Assembly: GCA_032622095.1 (NCBI GenBank)
Contig: CP136067.1
Coordinates: 200,348,052 to 200,412,051 of the forward strand
From: Siphonodentalium dalli
Lineage: Eukaryota; Mollusca; Scaphopoda; Gadilida; Siphonodentaliidae
Direction of reading: 5' to 3'
DNA length: 64,000 nt
How positions within the stretch are numbered: the first letter of the stretch is position 1; every line of letters starts with the position of its first letter. A model generated the notes under the pieces. That model was not told the DNA's origin and searched no databases. It saw only the letters and a list, made by a program, of their open reading frames with translations. Below, piece after piece: positions 1-11,229 of this stretch. The position numbers and the translations under genes were made by a program.

Positions 1-767
1 TAAGCCAGTGCATTCTCTTATATATAGTAGGCTCCCTTTGGGAGACTCGCATATATAAGAGACTGCATTGGCACAGGGTCTTTAATGCTGCATCAGCACA
101 GCTCCCATCACGAAACAGTTAAGGCATGAGAACAAAAATTTGCATAAAAAATATTCAAATAAAAAAAATGGAGGAGGGGACTAAACAATAGTGTCGGGAG
201 GGGGTGTAAATCAAGCAATATTTTTATATTGGCCTAATAAAGTAACTTTATACATTACATACTGCTGGATGACTTTGATATGGGTCTATGTACCTCTTAG
301 CCCTTAACTGCCCTCTGTGATGATGCCAGCTGGTTTTTAGTCCAGTGCATTTATGGTTTTACCCAGAACTCATTGGAACAGAATTTTTTTTGCTGGAATT
401 GGTACATATATATATCCTCCATAAACAACATACTAAAAATCGGAATAAAATCCATAAATTGATGATTTGACCAAATTTCCCCAAATTTATTTCACGAAAT
501 TCACCAATTTCCCATTTTCTGATTTTTGCCAATTTTTAGTATGTTGTTTATGGAGGGTTTATGTACTTATTCCGGGTTTGGCATTTTTTCTCATAAATGC
601 ACTGGACTATTTCTGGACAACATAATTGCAAGGTACGACGATTAATTGGTACAGTGCAGTCATTCTTTACACGTGTCAATAATGACTGCATGATCGTGTG
701 GGCTATTAGCCAGGCACTGCTAGTACCAATGCATCCTGGAGGTTCCAGCTGGGGCTCAACTGTGTAT
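1..767. repeat. Compound dispersed repeat, copy A
   Basis: This block is the inverted counterpart of 12500-13266 and matches it almost base for base where I compared them. It contains a terminal palindrome (4-72), an AT-rich middle, and a foldback at about 340-609 whose arms both carry TAGTCCAGTGCATTTAT and CATAAACAACATACTAAAAA. The last part (597-767) recurs a third time at 14690-14950. Short open frames over this block appear in all copies on both strands and are repeat artefacts, not genes. The repeat may extend left of the window. Confidence 0.8.
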
Positions 768-1143
768 TTAGAAACGGGAAAGAATGGGCCGATTCGAAAA
801 TATATACAAATCGGAAGAGGAATTGTAAATCTAGTTAGAATTCTCATTTTTAATTTCTTCATACATTTACATGTTAGTTCAACCCAATGTAATAATCCTA
901 TACATTTATGATCTTTGATCTATAGACAGTTGTTGGATCCAATGATTGGAAGGCGATTTCTAAAAATTGACTCTATCTCAAATTATTAGGAAAACAGACA
1001 ATTTATTAAATTTACTTTATATCTCACATTATTAGTAAAAGAGACAATTTTCGAAAGATACATTGGGACATTATCACTTTCACTCTGATTCTGAGCATGC
1101 CTAATATATTGCTGGGTTTGTTGAAATGTATAGGCAGATTAAG
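768..1143. other. AT-rich gap, no gene seen
   Basis: Between the compound repeat and the next foldback I see no exon signal and no recognisable repeat. The missing N-terminal exon of the MADF gene was looked for here and not found. Confidence 0.5.
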
Positions 1144-1306
1144 ATATACTAACATGAGCAAAAAAAGTTATATTCGATTGGGATGAAGTGAGTTTTAACT
1201 TTGAAATGATACCTCAACATTTTGAGGTATCATTTCAAAGTTAACACTCACTTCATCCCAATCAAATAACTTTTTTGTAAGAAAACATTCACACATGTTA
1301 GTATAT
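1144..1306. repeat. Foldback (MITE-like) palindrome
   Basis: Two arms of about 75 bp meet near 1219. Outer arm ends read ATATACTAACATG and CATGTTAGTATAT; inner arms read TGAAATGATACCTCAA and TTGAGGTATCATTTCA. There is no coding content. It lies 5' of the MADF exon. Confidence 0.8.
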
Positions 1307-1700
1307 TGTAACCTATCATAACTCGCCTTTTTTAAAATAATAATTTGGGATATTACTAATTATCTATGGCAACATTGGGGTACATGAGAATTTAATAAAT
1401 GGCTGTGGATTTTGAACTCCGAGGCTGACAAAAAAAGAATATTGGCTTCAACATCTGCTATATACACAGACACCACTTGAAGTATTTGTTATGATATTCA
1501 ACCACAGCAGTAGACAAATACATGTTGGCATTCCATTGCATTTGAACATTTTTAGAAAATGTCAATGTACCTAATAAAGTGCAACACTTGAATACCACAT
1601 GAGTATAATCACACAAGTAGCTTATTATCAATGTTATACATATTTGTAAAGTTTGAATGAATTGTGTGCTTTTGTAACTTTTCATAAATAAATTTTGCAG

Positions 1701-1915
1701 TGGAAGAAGTGAAGAAAAAAATGACAAGTCTTAGGGCCTCGTACACAAGAGCCCTTAAAGGTAACTCAAGTGGCTCTGAAGCTAGTTCCAGTGAGACGAG
1801 CAGAAGAAATAGCATGCTGCTGAAGCTGTTAAATTTTATCAAGCCATTCGTGAAAGTCAGGGCTTCAGTTTCGAGCTTACAGCTGCAGCCTGCTTCACCA
1901 TTGGCATTCTCACAG
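1701..1915 (+). CDS. MADF-domain exon of a MADF/BESS DNA-binding protein (partial)
   Basis: The exon follows a good acceptor (AATTTTGCAG, 1691-1700) and ends at a donor (CACAG then GTGTTTGC, 1916). It encodes 71 residues after two leading bases. The segment EEVKKKMTSLRASYTRALKG, then SGSE and LLNFIKPF, has the spacing of the second half of a MADF (Myb/SANT-like) domain: a 'VKKKxxxLRxxYxR' helix, a Ser/Gly linker, and a hydrophobic 'FIxPF' end. MADF proteins bind DNA; in PIF/Harbinger transposons a protein of this type recruits the transposase to the nucleus and DNA. The first half of the domain is not in the window and must lie on an exon to the left. The exon ends in phase 0, matching the BESS exon at 9987. 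The exon and domain are read directly; joining to 9987 is inference. Confidence 0.6.
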
Positions 1916-1934
1916 GTGTTTGCATATTTTATAT

Positions 1935-2746
1935 TTAAAGGTACTCAATCCGATCAGACCCTCATACATTACTATTTCTTTGGCTTCTGGAGTAACATAT
2001 ATTTGATTTGAGTCGAGGAACCTACCCATCAACGCTCAGAGTGATCAGATATCAATTTTTTAAGTTTTGTTATTTCTGTTGTTTGTGGCCCAGAAACACT
2101 CCTAAAAAGGATGGTCTTGGTCAAAATTGTGTTATTATCACCACTTGCTTTTACAGTTATCCACCTCACATCTCGATAAAATAACAAACTTCAACAATGA
2201 ATATCTGTTCACTCTGAGCTGTGATGGGTGGGTTCCTCGACTCTAATCAAATATTTTTTACCCCTGTAGCCAAAGAAATAGTAATTTACTAAATTCATTA
2301 TGGGCAGCCAAATTAAAATATACTGAAATATTTTGAGATATCTCTAAATATTTGGAGATATCTCTAAATATTTGGAGATATCTCCAAATAAATCGCAGTT
2401 ATCTCCAAATCGATTTGGAGAGATTTTCAATTCATATCAATTATGGATATGTGCTGATTTAGAGATATCTCCAAATGATTTGGAGATATCTCCAAATATT
2501 TAGTGATATCTACAAATATTTAGAGATATCTCCAAATCATTTAGGGATATCTTCAAATCATTTAGAGATATCTCTAAATCATTTGAAGATATCTCCAAAT
2601 ATTTAGAGATATCTCCAAATCATTTAGAGATATCTCCAAATATTTAGAGTTATCTCCAAATATTTAGAGATATCTCCAAATATTTGAGTATATGTTAATT
2701 TAGCTGCCCATAATTTAGGGGCGCTTAATCGGATTGAGTACCTTAA
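1935..2746. mobile_element. piggyBac-type MITE (TTAA ends), interrupted by a nested repeat
   Basis: The ends read TTAAAGGTACTCAATCC and GGATTGAGTACCTTAA, with TTAA on both sides as in piggyBac-superfamily insertions. The same family is at 27905, 28645-29063 and 57443-57897; the last is complete and uninterrupted. This copy has a second element at 2297-2714 in its right arm. It starts 20 bp after the MADF exon donor, so it lies in that intron. Confidence 0.75.
2297..2714. repeat. Nested element with 20 bp palindromic tandem units
   Basis: Terminal inverted repeats ATTATGGGCAGC and GCTGCCCATAAT enclose about 17 imperfect copies of a 20 bp unit AGAGATATCTCCAAATATTT. Each unit is centred on the palindrome GGAGATATCTCC. 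It sits inside the TTAA MITE, so it inserted later. The spacing and linker match the CTTAAG family at 36084-36600 and 39899-40152. Confidence 0.75.
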
Positions 2747-3118
2747 AAATATTTATTTTAGGTGTTTGATATTCAAAATTAAATTTGACACATATGTCTC
2801 ATTCATTTTTATTAGCTTTCAAAACTTAACCTTAATTTGTTTTATGTACCTGTAAAGTTTATAGTTCATAGTTGTAAATTTGACATCGTATTATGCATCA
2901 TATTTACACTCAAACATGCAATCGCGTTGTGGAACATGAATGCAGGACGTTGGTTGGTCGAAATTACTTCACATGACGTCGCGCGCTGACCCCAACTTTC
3001 ATCCATTTTAGTGTAGACTCAACTTGCTCCGAGCCACGATAATAATGTTGGAAATAGACGCTTAAAACTCTTAATCTGCCAGTTGACTCGATTGAGTGTA
3101 AATATAAGTGATGAATGT

Positions 3119-3537
3119 TGATTTTGTTGCGTTCCATAGAGTATGGATGCAACTTGGTCTGACATTTTCATTTTCATGTCAGACCAACTTGCATCCATAC
3201 TCTATGGAACACAACAAAATCGATCATCCATTTCTTTAATGTTGTGTAAATAGATGATGAACAATCAAATGATAACTTTTGACATTGGGCACTATTATAT
3301 AAACCCAAAATTGTGTCCATATTGTGTGGAAGCAATCTTTAACATATGATTGAAAAGTAGAGAATATTATTAATTTTAGGCTGTAAATACTCATTCAGTT
3401 TGACAGTTGAGTGTACACATGAGGAATGAATGTTTATTTCATTGCATTCCATGGAGTATGGATGCAAATTGGTTTGACATTTTCATGTTTTATGGTCAAC
3501 TTGCATCCATACTCCATGGAATGCCATACAATCAACA
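3119..3537. repeat. Two related hairpins in tandem
   Basis: The hairpin at 3120-3221 has 46 bp arms (core GCATCCATACTCTATGGAA) around a ~10 bp loop. A diverged version at 3431-3537 shares GCATCCATACTCCATGGAA. Both are preceded by similar sequence (ATTGAGTGTAAATATAAGTG and TTGAGTGTACACATGAGGAA), so the pair arose by duplication. No coding content. Confidence 0.7.
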
Positions 3538-3570
3538 TCCATTTTTAAAGTAATGCTGGAAACTTTCTGA

Positions 3571-3731
3571 GTTTATGTACCTCTTAGCCCTTAACTGTCC
3601 TCTGTGATGATGCCAGCTGGTTCTGGACAATATAATTTCAAGACACGACGACTGGTACAATCGTGTGGGCTATTAGCCAGGCTCTGCTAGTACCAATGCA
3701 ACCTAGAGGTTCCAGCTGGAACTCAAAAAAT
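3571..3731. repeat. Partial copy of the compound dispersed repeat
   Basis: This short copy holds the two outer parts of the repeat seen at 1-767 and lacks the internal foldback. The join runs straight from GATGCCAGCTGG to TTCTGGACAATATAATTTC. Confidence 0.6.
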
Positions 3732-6254
3732 TGGTATCTAACTGTTTTGCCACATCCAATCTAACAATTTGTTAAAATATTTGATTACCCAACTGGGTGA
3801 CATTGAATCAAAAGAAATTTTTCATAGAAATCTGAGGACAATCAGAGATGTGATATCGGTATATAGCCTTAACTTTTTGACCAAATTTCAATCCATCATG
3901 TGCAATGATTTGGGCATCATCTTAAGTTAAGTGTAAATCTGATAAAATGTATCTCATCTTTGGCCACATTAACACCTTGAATACATGTATGTACCTCATG
4001 CCAATGGGTGTGGAACAAACACCCAGAATTACATTAACTATGCAATATTGAATTCTGAATATGTGTAATCACTCTTATGAGTGAGCATCTGAAAAATACT
4101 AAATTGTAGTTGAAATACTGAGATGTTCTTGTCAGACTGAGTTAAAGGTTTGTCTGAGAAAAGAATACATTAAATGAAACATGCATTAAAAATGAAAAAT
4201 GAAATACATGATATGGTCAAACAATATGCAATGGTATGCAACGCTATTTCCAAAGTTAAACCTGGGAAGGAATATTTCTTATAAAACTGGAACGTCATAA
4301 TAGGCCTTTCACCAGAATGAGACAGTATGTATATAACCATTTCTAATTAAAGTCATGGTCATACAGAAGGTGTTCACTGTTCCACCGTAAACACTAAAAA
4401 AAGAATGTGAAAAAATCTTGGTTCTTATTAGGAGCGGGTAACTTTGGGGTGCATATTTCTCCAATCAAATCATCAAAGTCATCAGCTGGTGCAGTATGCA
4501 CACATATTCTGGAAAATACCGTAATATTTAATATTTTGACACCTCAAGAAGCTCATCTGATTGTAGGTGATATATCTTTATACGATATATATTTATAGCG
4601 CTTGTTTTTTGCTAGTTCAGAGGTAGAATTTCGCTACCATTCTAATGTTATTACGAACGCCTTCCATGTCTTTAATTTGAAATAGGAACACAATATGAAT
4701 AAAAGCACTGAGCACACAGGAATAAATTGAATAAGAAGTTGGTATTAGTCAAATACCATTCTGTATGTAGTACCTCTTCCAGAACAACACTTCATAGATG
4801 GTCTATCTCTTCCTATAACTTCATAAGAAATGAAAGGGTCATATATCAATGTGAAAATAGGCATACCTCTTGTAGACCTGAATTTTAGCTAAAGCTGAAG
4901 CCCAATCCTGGCTGCTGAATCTCACAATCATTAAAGCATCTAGACTAATGTTAAATAGCCTTGATAATAGTGCAACGATACCTAACATTTTGTTTCTGGT
5001 AATAGATATTATTTTAACTGGTGCTCGAAATAAAAGATTAATTACATTCCCAGATCAATCAAAACACCTAAAAAATTGAGTTCCCCCTAAAAAAAAAATC
5101 GCCTGTATCTCCTTTGAGGATATGTTAATTACCTGATCATTTTGAAATTTTGAATGAAATGAGAACATGGTAAATGTAGCACATTGCTTGTTTAAAGGTA
5201 TGCATACCACTGGTTTTATAACCTTCTGATCGTTGCTTGATTGGAAATTTGAAAGTGTGATTTTTGAAAATGCCAAATTGTTTAATGGTTTGCATAGCCT
5301 TTGTGGTGGGTATGCTTTAAAAATAGTCACACCCTTTAGAACTGCCATAAACAGAAAGAATATTAAAATATAGACATACTGTTTTGGCTTTTGTTTACTT
5401 AACAAAGCATACAAACTTGACAATAACATACTATTTAAGCGAAACATGTTTTTATGATTAACGTAACAATACAGCCTGTCTATTTAATATTGTTACCGTT
5501 TGTTGCGGTACCCATTGAAGGCCATCCATGCCTTTAAAATTTCCAAATCAATACCTAACAGGCGACACAGTGTATTATATGAGGGGGGGACTTGCTTTTT
5601 TATGTGTTTATATACCATCGGAGAAATTTGAGAAAGTTTAGGGAAGAGACACAACATCTTTATCAAGTGCGCCTTTGGCTTGGCATCAGAATGATAGACA
5701 CATCAAGTTCAGATCTGGGGCCGTCTCTGAATTAATCTGTCTCTTTCAGAAATTATTAACCCTTCCATGACTAGTTCCTGAAATTTTGCAAAATCTTTAT
5801 GCTGATGCATTCTCTCAAAAGTATATGAGAGCCTCACATATATAACAGATTACATTAACCTTATAATATTCAGTCCTTCCAAGGAGACGGGAGAGATTGC
5901 TCTCGCACCCGTAAGTACTTGTAATTTTCAATTTACTGGTGCTGAAATTCACATCCGTCTGAAAATATCATCCGTCCCTCTTCGCAAAATACTAATGGAG
6001 ACTGTAATTGTTGGTTCAATATTGAACTTTTTTAAGGCTTATGTAGATCCTTTACAAACAATGGCATATTAAAGTGTGACTAGACATAGGTCTATTCCAC
6101 AATGACCTTTTGGTTGAGCAAAAACCCAACATACAATTATAATTTAGGTGCCATATTACACCCGTCTTCTGCATTACAGGTCATTATTATTAGGGAGCAA
6201 ATAAATGCTCTAGTTGTGTTTTCCTCGTGGGAAGAACTGAATATTTATCTTAAC
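3732..6254. other. Non-coding stretch, no gene recognised
   Basis: The stretch is AT-rich intron or spacer sequence. An open frame of about 130 codons on the minus strand near 5055-5447 has low-complexity composition, no recognisable domain and no splice context that I can support. A G run lies near 5582-5589. I see no regulatory or RNA feature. Confidence 0.5.
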
Positions 6255-6333
6255 AGCCAGTGCATTCTCTAATATATGGGAGGCTCCAGATGGGACATTT
6301 GTATATCTAAGAAAATTCACTGGCACAGGATCT
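6255..6333. repeat. Degenerate copy of the ~67 bp palindrome family
   Basis: The core is GCCAGTGCATTCTCT...GAAAATTCACTGGC, followed by the family tail CACAGGATCTTTAATGCTGC. Pairing of the arms is partly lost. Better copies are at 4-72, 13195-13266, 13293-13367, 22199-22265 and 22339-22405. Confidence 0.6.
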
Positions 6334-6463
6334 TTAATGCTGCACTGATCATCTTGGTTTTGACATAAATTTGTTTTCAGTTTGTTAAATTCCAAAAAAG
6401 GTGGACAAAAGGTGGGCAAAATTCATGTCTGTGGTCAAACAAGAGACACTGCAGAATTTAAGT

Positions 6464-7636
6464 CACAATGATTGTAACCCTCTTGTCACTATGATTGTAA
6501 CCCTCTTGTCACTATGATTGTAACCCTCTTGTCACTATGATTGTAACCCTCTTGTCACTATGATTGTAACCCTCTTGTCACTATGATTGTAACCCTCTTG
6601 TCACTATGATTGTAACCCTCTTGTCACTATGATTGTAACCCTCTTGTCACTATGATTGTAACCCTCTTGTCACTATGATTGTAACCCTCTTGTCACTATG
6701 ATTGTAACCCTCTTGTCACTATGATTGTAACCCTCTTGTCACTATGATTGTAACCCTCTTGTCACTATGATTGTAACCCTCTTGTCACTATGATTGTAAC
6801 CCTCTTGTCACTATGATTGTAACCCTCTTGTCACTATGATTGTAACCCTCTTGTCACTATGATTGTAACCCTCTTGTCACTATGATTGTAACCCTCTTGT
6901 CACTATGATTGTAACCCTCTTGTCACTATGATTGTAACCCTCTTGTCACTATGATTGTAACCCTCTTGTCACTATGATTGTAACCCTCTTGTCACTATGA
7001 TTGTAACCCTCTTGTCACTATGATTGTAACCCTCTTGTCACTATGATTGTAACCCTCTTGTCACTATGATTGTAACCCTCTTGTCACTATGATTGTAACC
7101 CTCTTGTCACTATGATTGTAACCCTCTTGTCACTATGATTGTAACCCTCTTGTCACTATGATTGTAACCCTCTTGTCACTATGATTGTAACCCTCTTGTC
7201 ACTATGATTGTAACCCTCTTGTCACTATGATTGTAACCCTCTTGTCACTATGATTGTAACCCTCTTGTCACTATGATTGTAACCCTCTTGTCACTATGAT
7301 TGTAACCCTCTTGTCACTATGATTGTAACCCTCTTGTCACTATGATTGTAACCCTCTTGTCACTATGATTGTAACCCTCTTGTCACTATGATTGTAACCC
7401 TCTTGTCACTATGATTGTAACCCTCTTGTCACTATGATTGTAACCCTCTTGTCACTATGATTGTAACCCTCTTGTCACTATGATTGTAACCCTCTTGTCA
7501 CTATGATTGTAACCCTCTTGTCACTATGATTGTAACCCTCTTGTCACTATGATTGTAACCCTCTTGTCACTATGATTGTAACCCTCTTGTCACTATGATT
7601 GTAACCCTCTTGTCACTATGATTGTAACCCTCTTGT
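6464..7636. repeat. Perfect 23 bp satellite, 51 copies
   Basis: The unit CACTATGATTGTAACCCTCTTGT repeats head to tail over 1173 bp, which is exactly 51 units. The first unit has CACAATG in place of CACTATG; I see no other variant. The period is not a multiple of three and there is no open frame. The array lies in the predicted intron between the MADF and BESS exons. Such uniformity points to recent expansion or strong homogenisation; an assembler may also have fixed the copy number arbitrarily. Confidence 0.95.
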
Positions 7637-7714
7637 CACATTCTGGTGATTTCTTTCCAGACTGATAAATTATCAATGAACTATTGAATTGGATGATAGC
7701 TTGAGATTCTTCAC

Positions 7715-7983
7715 TTAAAGGGGTACTGTATGCCATTTTCATTAAATTTCCGGTGACAACAACGATCTATTATCGATAATATATAGAAACATAAGTAATT
7801 TTAGACGAAGATGTATTCTGTAAACGCTCAGGTTAATTGGCTATCTTATTCCGGTAAATTTGTCATCCGTAAAACTACTTCGTACTCAACAGACTTTCAA
7901 ATAATTAAAAAATTGTTACCTTATTCTCCGACTCGGAGAATGTAGAAACCAACAACAACATTTGGCGTACAGTACCCCTTTAA
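7715..7983. mobile_element. TTAA-flanked MITE
   Basis: Inverted ends read TTAAAGGGGTACTGTATGCC and GGCGTACAGTACCCCTTTAA (19 of 20 paired). The 269 bp body has no coding capacity. TTAA at both outer edges again suggests piggyBac-type mobilisation. It is a different family from the copy at 1935. Confidence 0.7.
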
Positions 7984-8767
7984 AGGTGTAATGTCTACTA
8001 AATCTGACCATTTTTATGACCTCAATTTAGAATTAGACATCTTCAACCAAGGATGTTCTTTTTTTAACAATAATGATGACAAGAAGGATATTTAAAAGTA
8101 GTTGAATCCTATGATTTAATCGAATCAGCAGTCCCATTTACAAATCGAATTGAATCTCGAAGCCTTGCAGGGCCCTTGATTTTCATCAGAATATACTATC
8201 ACGATTTATTCAGAGAAAAGATGTATAAAAAGTAGTAGGGGTATATCAACTCCGAATTTAGGCCCAGTTTATCACAAGTTCTAGGTTCAGACATAATTAG
8301 CATTTCTACAAATTTCCAGGATATGTTATAGTTATAGCAAGACACGACACAATCAACATTTCTAAAAACAAATATTTTGCTTGATTTGTAAAATTCAAAT
8401 GGGCTAGTGAAACCACATTTTCAGGGGGCATGGGGACCTGTGCCTTCTTATTTCAATGTATACACATAATAATTATTAGTCTAGGCATAAAGAGCAAAAA
8501 ATGCCAATTGATTTTGAATTCCTGGACATTTAGTGGGGATGAATTTTTTTTTAAATAACCGCATACCAAAAGGATATATCATGTTTGCACCTCTTTTGGT
8601 TATGAAATAAGCATTTGATTTTGTATACAGTAAAGATGGAATTATCTTTCTCATGTCATTAATGTTATTGTGTGGTCCCATCTATAAAGTATGTTGGAGG
8701 TCCACAGAGGTGCTAATTAAGTTCAAACCTAAACCTAGAAATAATGTGATCTTTTGCATTTACCACC
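7984..8767. other. Spacer 3' of the transposase, no gene seen
   Basis: This lies downstream of the transposase stop codon on the minus strand. I see no canonical AATAAA close to the stop, so the 3' end is undefined. Nothing else is recognisable. Confidence 0.4.
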
Positions 8768-9574
8768 TCAAGCTATCATCCCATTCTGCCAGTGAACAGA
8801 CCCCAAATCTGAACTAAAATAGAAAGCCAACAGCTCTCTCTGTTGTTTTGCAGCAGTGTCACAATTACGTGATTTTGTCGGAGCCATATTTACCAACCTC
8901 TCAGTGGAGGCCCTCCACTTACCAGGAGTGATAATATGGTGCTCATCTTCTTGGTCTGCATAACAGAGATGAGCACCAGGCTGATGGTCAATCATGAAAT
9001 TGTGCAGCACACATGCTGCAAGAACAACATACTCTGTATGTTCCGGTTCCAAACAGATTGTGGTAAGGAACACCCGGAATCGATTGGCTAAAATACCAAA
9101 AGCATTTTCAACTACCCTGCGTGCTCTGCTTAGTCGGTAGTTAAATAACCGATGTGCCACATTGTCGGTCTTGTGTGAAAAAGGCTTCATCAATCCTTTC
9201 GTCATCGCAAAGGCATCATCGCCAACGAGGTGGAAATCAACATTGTTGACAGTTCCCCTGAGTGGTTCCGGTTCCGGAATCCCCAAAGATTTACTTTGCA
9301 TTCTCTGATAGAGGGTGCCAGTCGTATAAACACCCGAGTCGCCACATCTGCCATTGCTGCCAACATCAATATATAAAAATATGTAATTAGCATCAACAAG
9401 CGCCATCAACATAATACTGTGGAACTTTTTATAGTTATAAAAAGTTGAACCAGCATTAGACGGTTGTTTAATAGCAATGTGTTTCCCGTCTATTGCTCCA
9501 ATGCACTGTGGATAATTCCACTTTTCCTCGAATTCACTTGCCACATTTCGCCAATCTTCTTCAGTTGAAGGTGT
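8768..9574 (-). CDS. HARBI1-like PIF/Harbinger transposase, exon 3 (catalytic)
   Basis: The exon encodes residues 153-420 of the reconstructed protein. It starts at an acceptor (CATATTGTAG before 9574) in phase 0 and ends at the stop codon. It holds the DDE nuclease of the PIF/Harbinger family: CIGAIDGKHIAIK (first acid D181), MALVDANYIF then YIDVGSNGRCGDSGVY (D213), and RARRVVENAFGILANRFRVF (E308). YRLSRARR and VLHNFMID are further family blocks. All three presumed catalytic residues are present and the frame is open to the end, so the nuclease could be active. The family cuts and pastes DNA with 3 bp target duplications; vertebrate HARBI1 is a domesticated relative. The length, 420 residues in total, is normal. 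Confidence 0.9.
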   Translation of the reverse strand, partial: TPSTEEDWRNVASEFEEKWNYPQCIGAIDGKHIAIKQPSNAGSTFYNYKKFHSIMLMALVDANYIFLYIDVGSNGRCGDSGVYTTGTLYQRMQSKSLGIPEPEPLRGTVNNVDFHLVGDDAFAMTKGLMKPFSHKTDNVAHRLFNYRLSRARRVVENAFGILANRFRVFLTTICLEPEHTEYVVLAACVLHNFMIDHQPGAHLCYADQEDEHHIITPGKWRASTERLVNMAPTKSRNCDTAAKQQRELLAFYFSSDLGSVHWQNGMIA

Positions 9575-9986
9575 CTACAATATGAAAACAAGTATACATA
9601 GATGGATATTATTAGTTTTGGATATCATATGAGAGGGTGTCGCCCCCTCTCAATTGGGTCATGTATTCTATATTGGATATCCCAATAAGACACACTGCTA
9701 ACATTGCCGAAAATATGAAGCAATTCGGCCATAGCATTCCATAGAAAACAATCGCCATTGAGTCACTGCATTTAATTAAGATATAAGAATGACGGTGTGT
9801 TGTCAATTTAATATAATATTTGTGAAATTACTATTTTGAACAAGATTATTCTCAATTTATAATTGATCACCTTACTGGAGTGTTTCATATCCCTTTAAGA
9901 GGGATATTATAAAATTAACTGACTTTTACAATTGATGTGTGTAATAGAGAAACAAATAATAATTAATCTCCTGTTTTTTTTTAAAG
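9575..9986. other. Intronic spacer of both interlocked genes
   Basis: This lies between transposase exon 3 (minus) and the BESS exon (plus), inside an intron of each. It ends in the pyrimidine tract CTCCTGTTTTTTTTTAAAG that serves the BESS exon. No other feature seen. Confidence 0.4.
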
Positions 9987-10301
9987 GAAGAAATGGACTC
10001 TGCGATGCAGGATATTGATACTTTGGATGATGACATATTATCTGAAACAAACTCTCCTCCAGCCAAACTGAAATGTACACCAAAATCTAGGGCGAAGCGA
10101 CGAGATAATGAGGAGTTGACCATCCTCAGGCAACTATCAGGATCATTAGCTGCAACTGATGATGTCGATGATGAAGATGACAATGGAGCATTTGGAATTT
10201 ATATGGCGAAATGTCTGAGAAAATTGGATCCAGAAACCAGTATTCACTGCAGACAGGAAATGCAGAACATATTATTCAAATATCAAACTCAAAGATTATA
10301 A
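9987..10301 (+). CDS. BESS-motif terminal exon of the MADF/BESS protein
   Basis: The exon follows a strong acceptor (T-tract then AAAG at 9983-9986) and encodes 104 residues, beginning EEMDSAMQ in phase 0. It has an acidic stretch (TLDDDIL), a basic cluster (KSRAKRR, a likely nuclear localisation signal), a second acidic run (DDVDDEDD), and a C-terminal helix pair FGIYMAKCLRKLDPETSI and MQNILFKYQ. The last matches the BESS motif, a protein-interaction module found C-terminal to MADF domains. Phase 0 agrees with the donor at 1915. Unspliced translation from the ATG at 9993 is possible but would leave BESS alone. It lies inside intron 2 of the transposase, on the opposite strand. Likely partner of that transposase by analogy with the two-protein Harbinger system. 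Confidence 0.7.
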   Translation, partial: EEMDSAMQDIDTLDDDILSETNSPPAKLKCTPKSRAKRRDNEELTILRQLSGSLAATDDVDDEDDNGAFGIYMAKCLRKLDPETSIHCRQEMQNILFKYQTQRL

Positions 10302-10307
10302 AATAAA
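10302..10307 (+). terminator. Poly(A) signal AATAAA of the MADF/BESS gene
   Basis: AATAAA begins one base after the stop codon, in an A-rich run with overlapping AATAAA copies. The 3' untranslated region would be unusually short if this is used. Confidence 0.5.
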
Positions 10308-11227
10308 ATAAATTAAAATTTCATATATGAATTACAATTGGAATAAACTACTTTATCATACCCTTATAGACAATTTTATCTTTATTTTATTCACAAAATA
10401 GTTATTTGTAGTCATGAAAATCAGGACGGGTGGCCTTTGTTGTAGGATCTAATTTAGAAATAAAATTTATCAAATTATGATCACTTTCTCAAGAATATAG
10501 TAATAGAATTGCATAATGATGATATAAATGTGATATTATTCACAAAACACGCTTTGTGTCTGAGAAAATACAGGTCGACTAGTTTCTCGCAAAATGCTCG
10601 GTGGTTGTTTATAAGCAGTCACGATATTGCGCCATTTCTGTATTCGCACTTTATACGTTGATTGTAAAACCCCTAATTTTTGGTGTGCCTACTTAGAACT
10701 CATAGTAGTAGTCCATATTTGGTATGTATTCAGGGTTCGCGGTGGATCAAAATTTACTTTCGCCAACTAATATGCCAAATGAAAATATTTTGTGTAGAAT
10801 GGTTTCTTCATCAGAATGGCACATTACAAGCGGATAAGCTATGTAAACACCACCACCATCACATTAAATGCATTTTCCTAGACCTTATAGAACACCACTA
10901 ATATAATTATATTGTAAGAGTTTTCTGATATGAATGGTAATGATTGACCAATTATTTTCAACTTTCGTGAGGAATTAAAAAGTGACTTGCCAAAACTTTT
11001 GCCAAATGAAAATACATTTTCCAAATGTGAATTATGTTCGCCATTGGCAAATTTGTGATTGGTATAAGAACAATATCTGCCTATTATATAATATTCTTTC
11101 TGTTTTATATATGGTGGTTGTGGATGTAACTAATTTAACACCTATACCTGCAGCGAAGGCCGTCATATCATTAAAGAGATGACTGTGATGTGGACCACTG
11201 ATGTTACAATAATATTGCAAACACCAC
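10308..11227. other. Intronic stretch, no gene recognised
   Basis: This is part of transposase intron 2. Small open frames on both strands have no domain similarity that I can see. No repeat with clear ends recognised. Confidence 0.4.
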
Positions 11228-11229
11228 TA

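Noticed and set aside
597-911. Open frame of 104 codons, with near-identical frames at 12450-12677 and 14562-14900
   Set aside because: It lies in the compound dispersed repeat, is open on both strands and has no domain; repetition comes from the repeat, not from a gene family.
5055-5447. 130-codon frame on the minus strand
   Set aside because: Low-complexity, no domain, no splice or promoter context; expected length by chance in an AT-rich intron this size.
6464-7636. CRISPR-like array
   Set aside because: There are no spacers; the 23 bp unit is directly tandem, in a eukaryotic intron.
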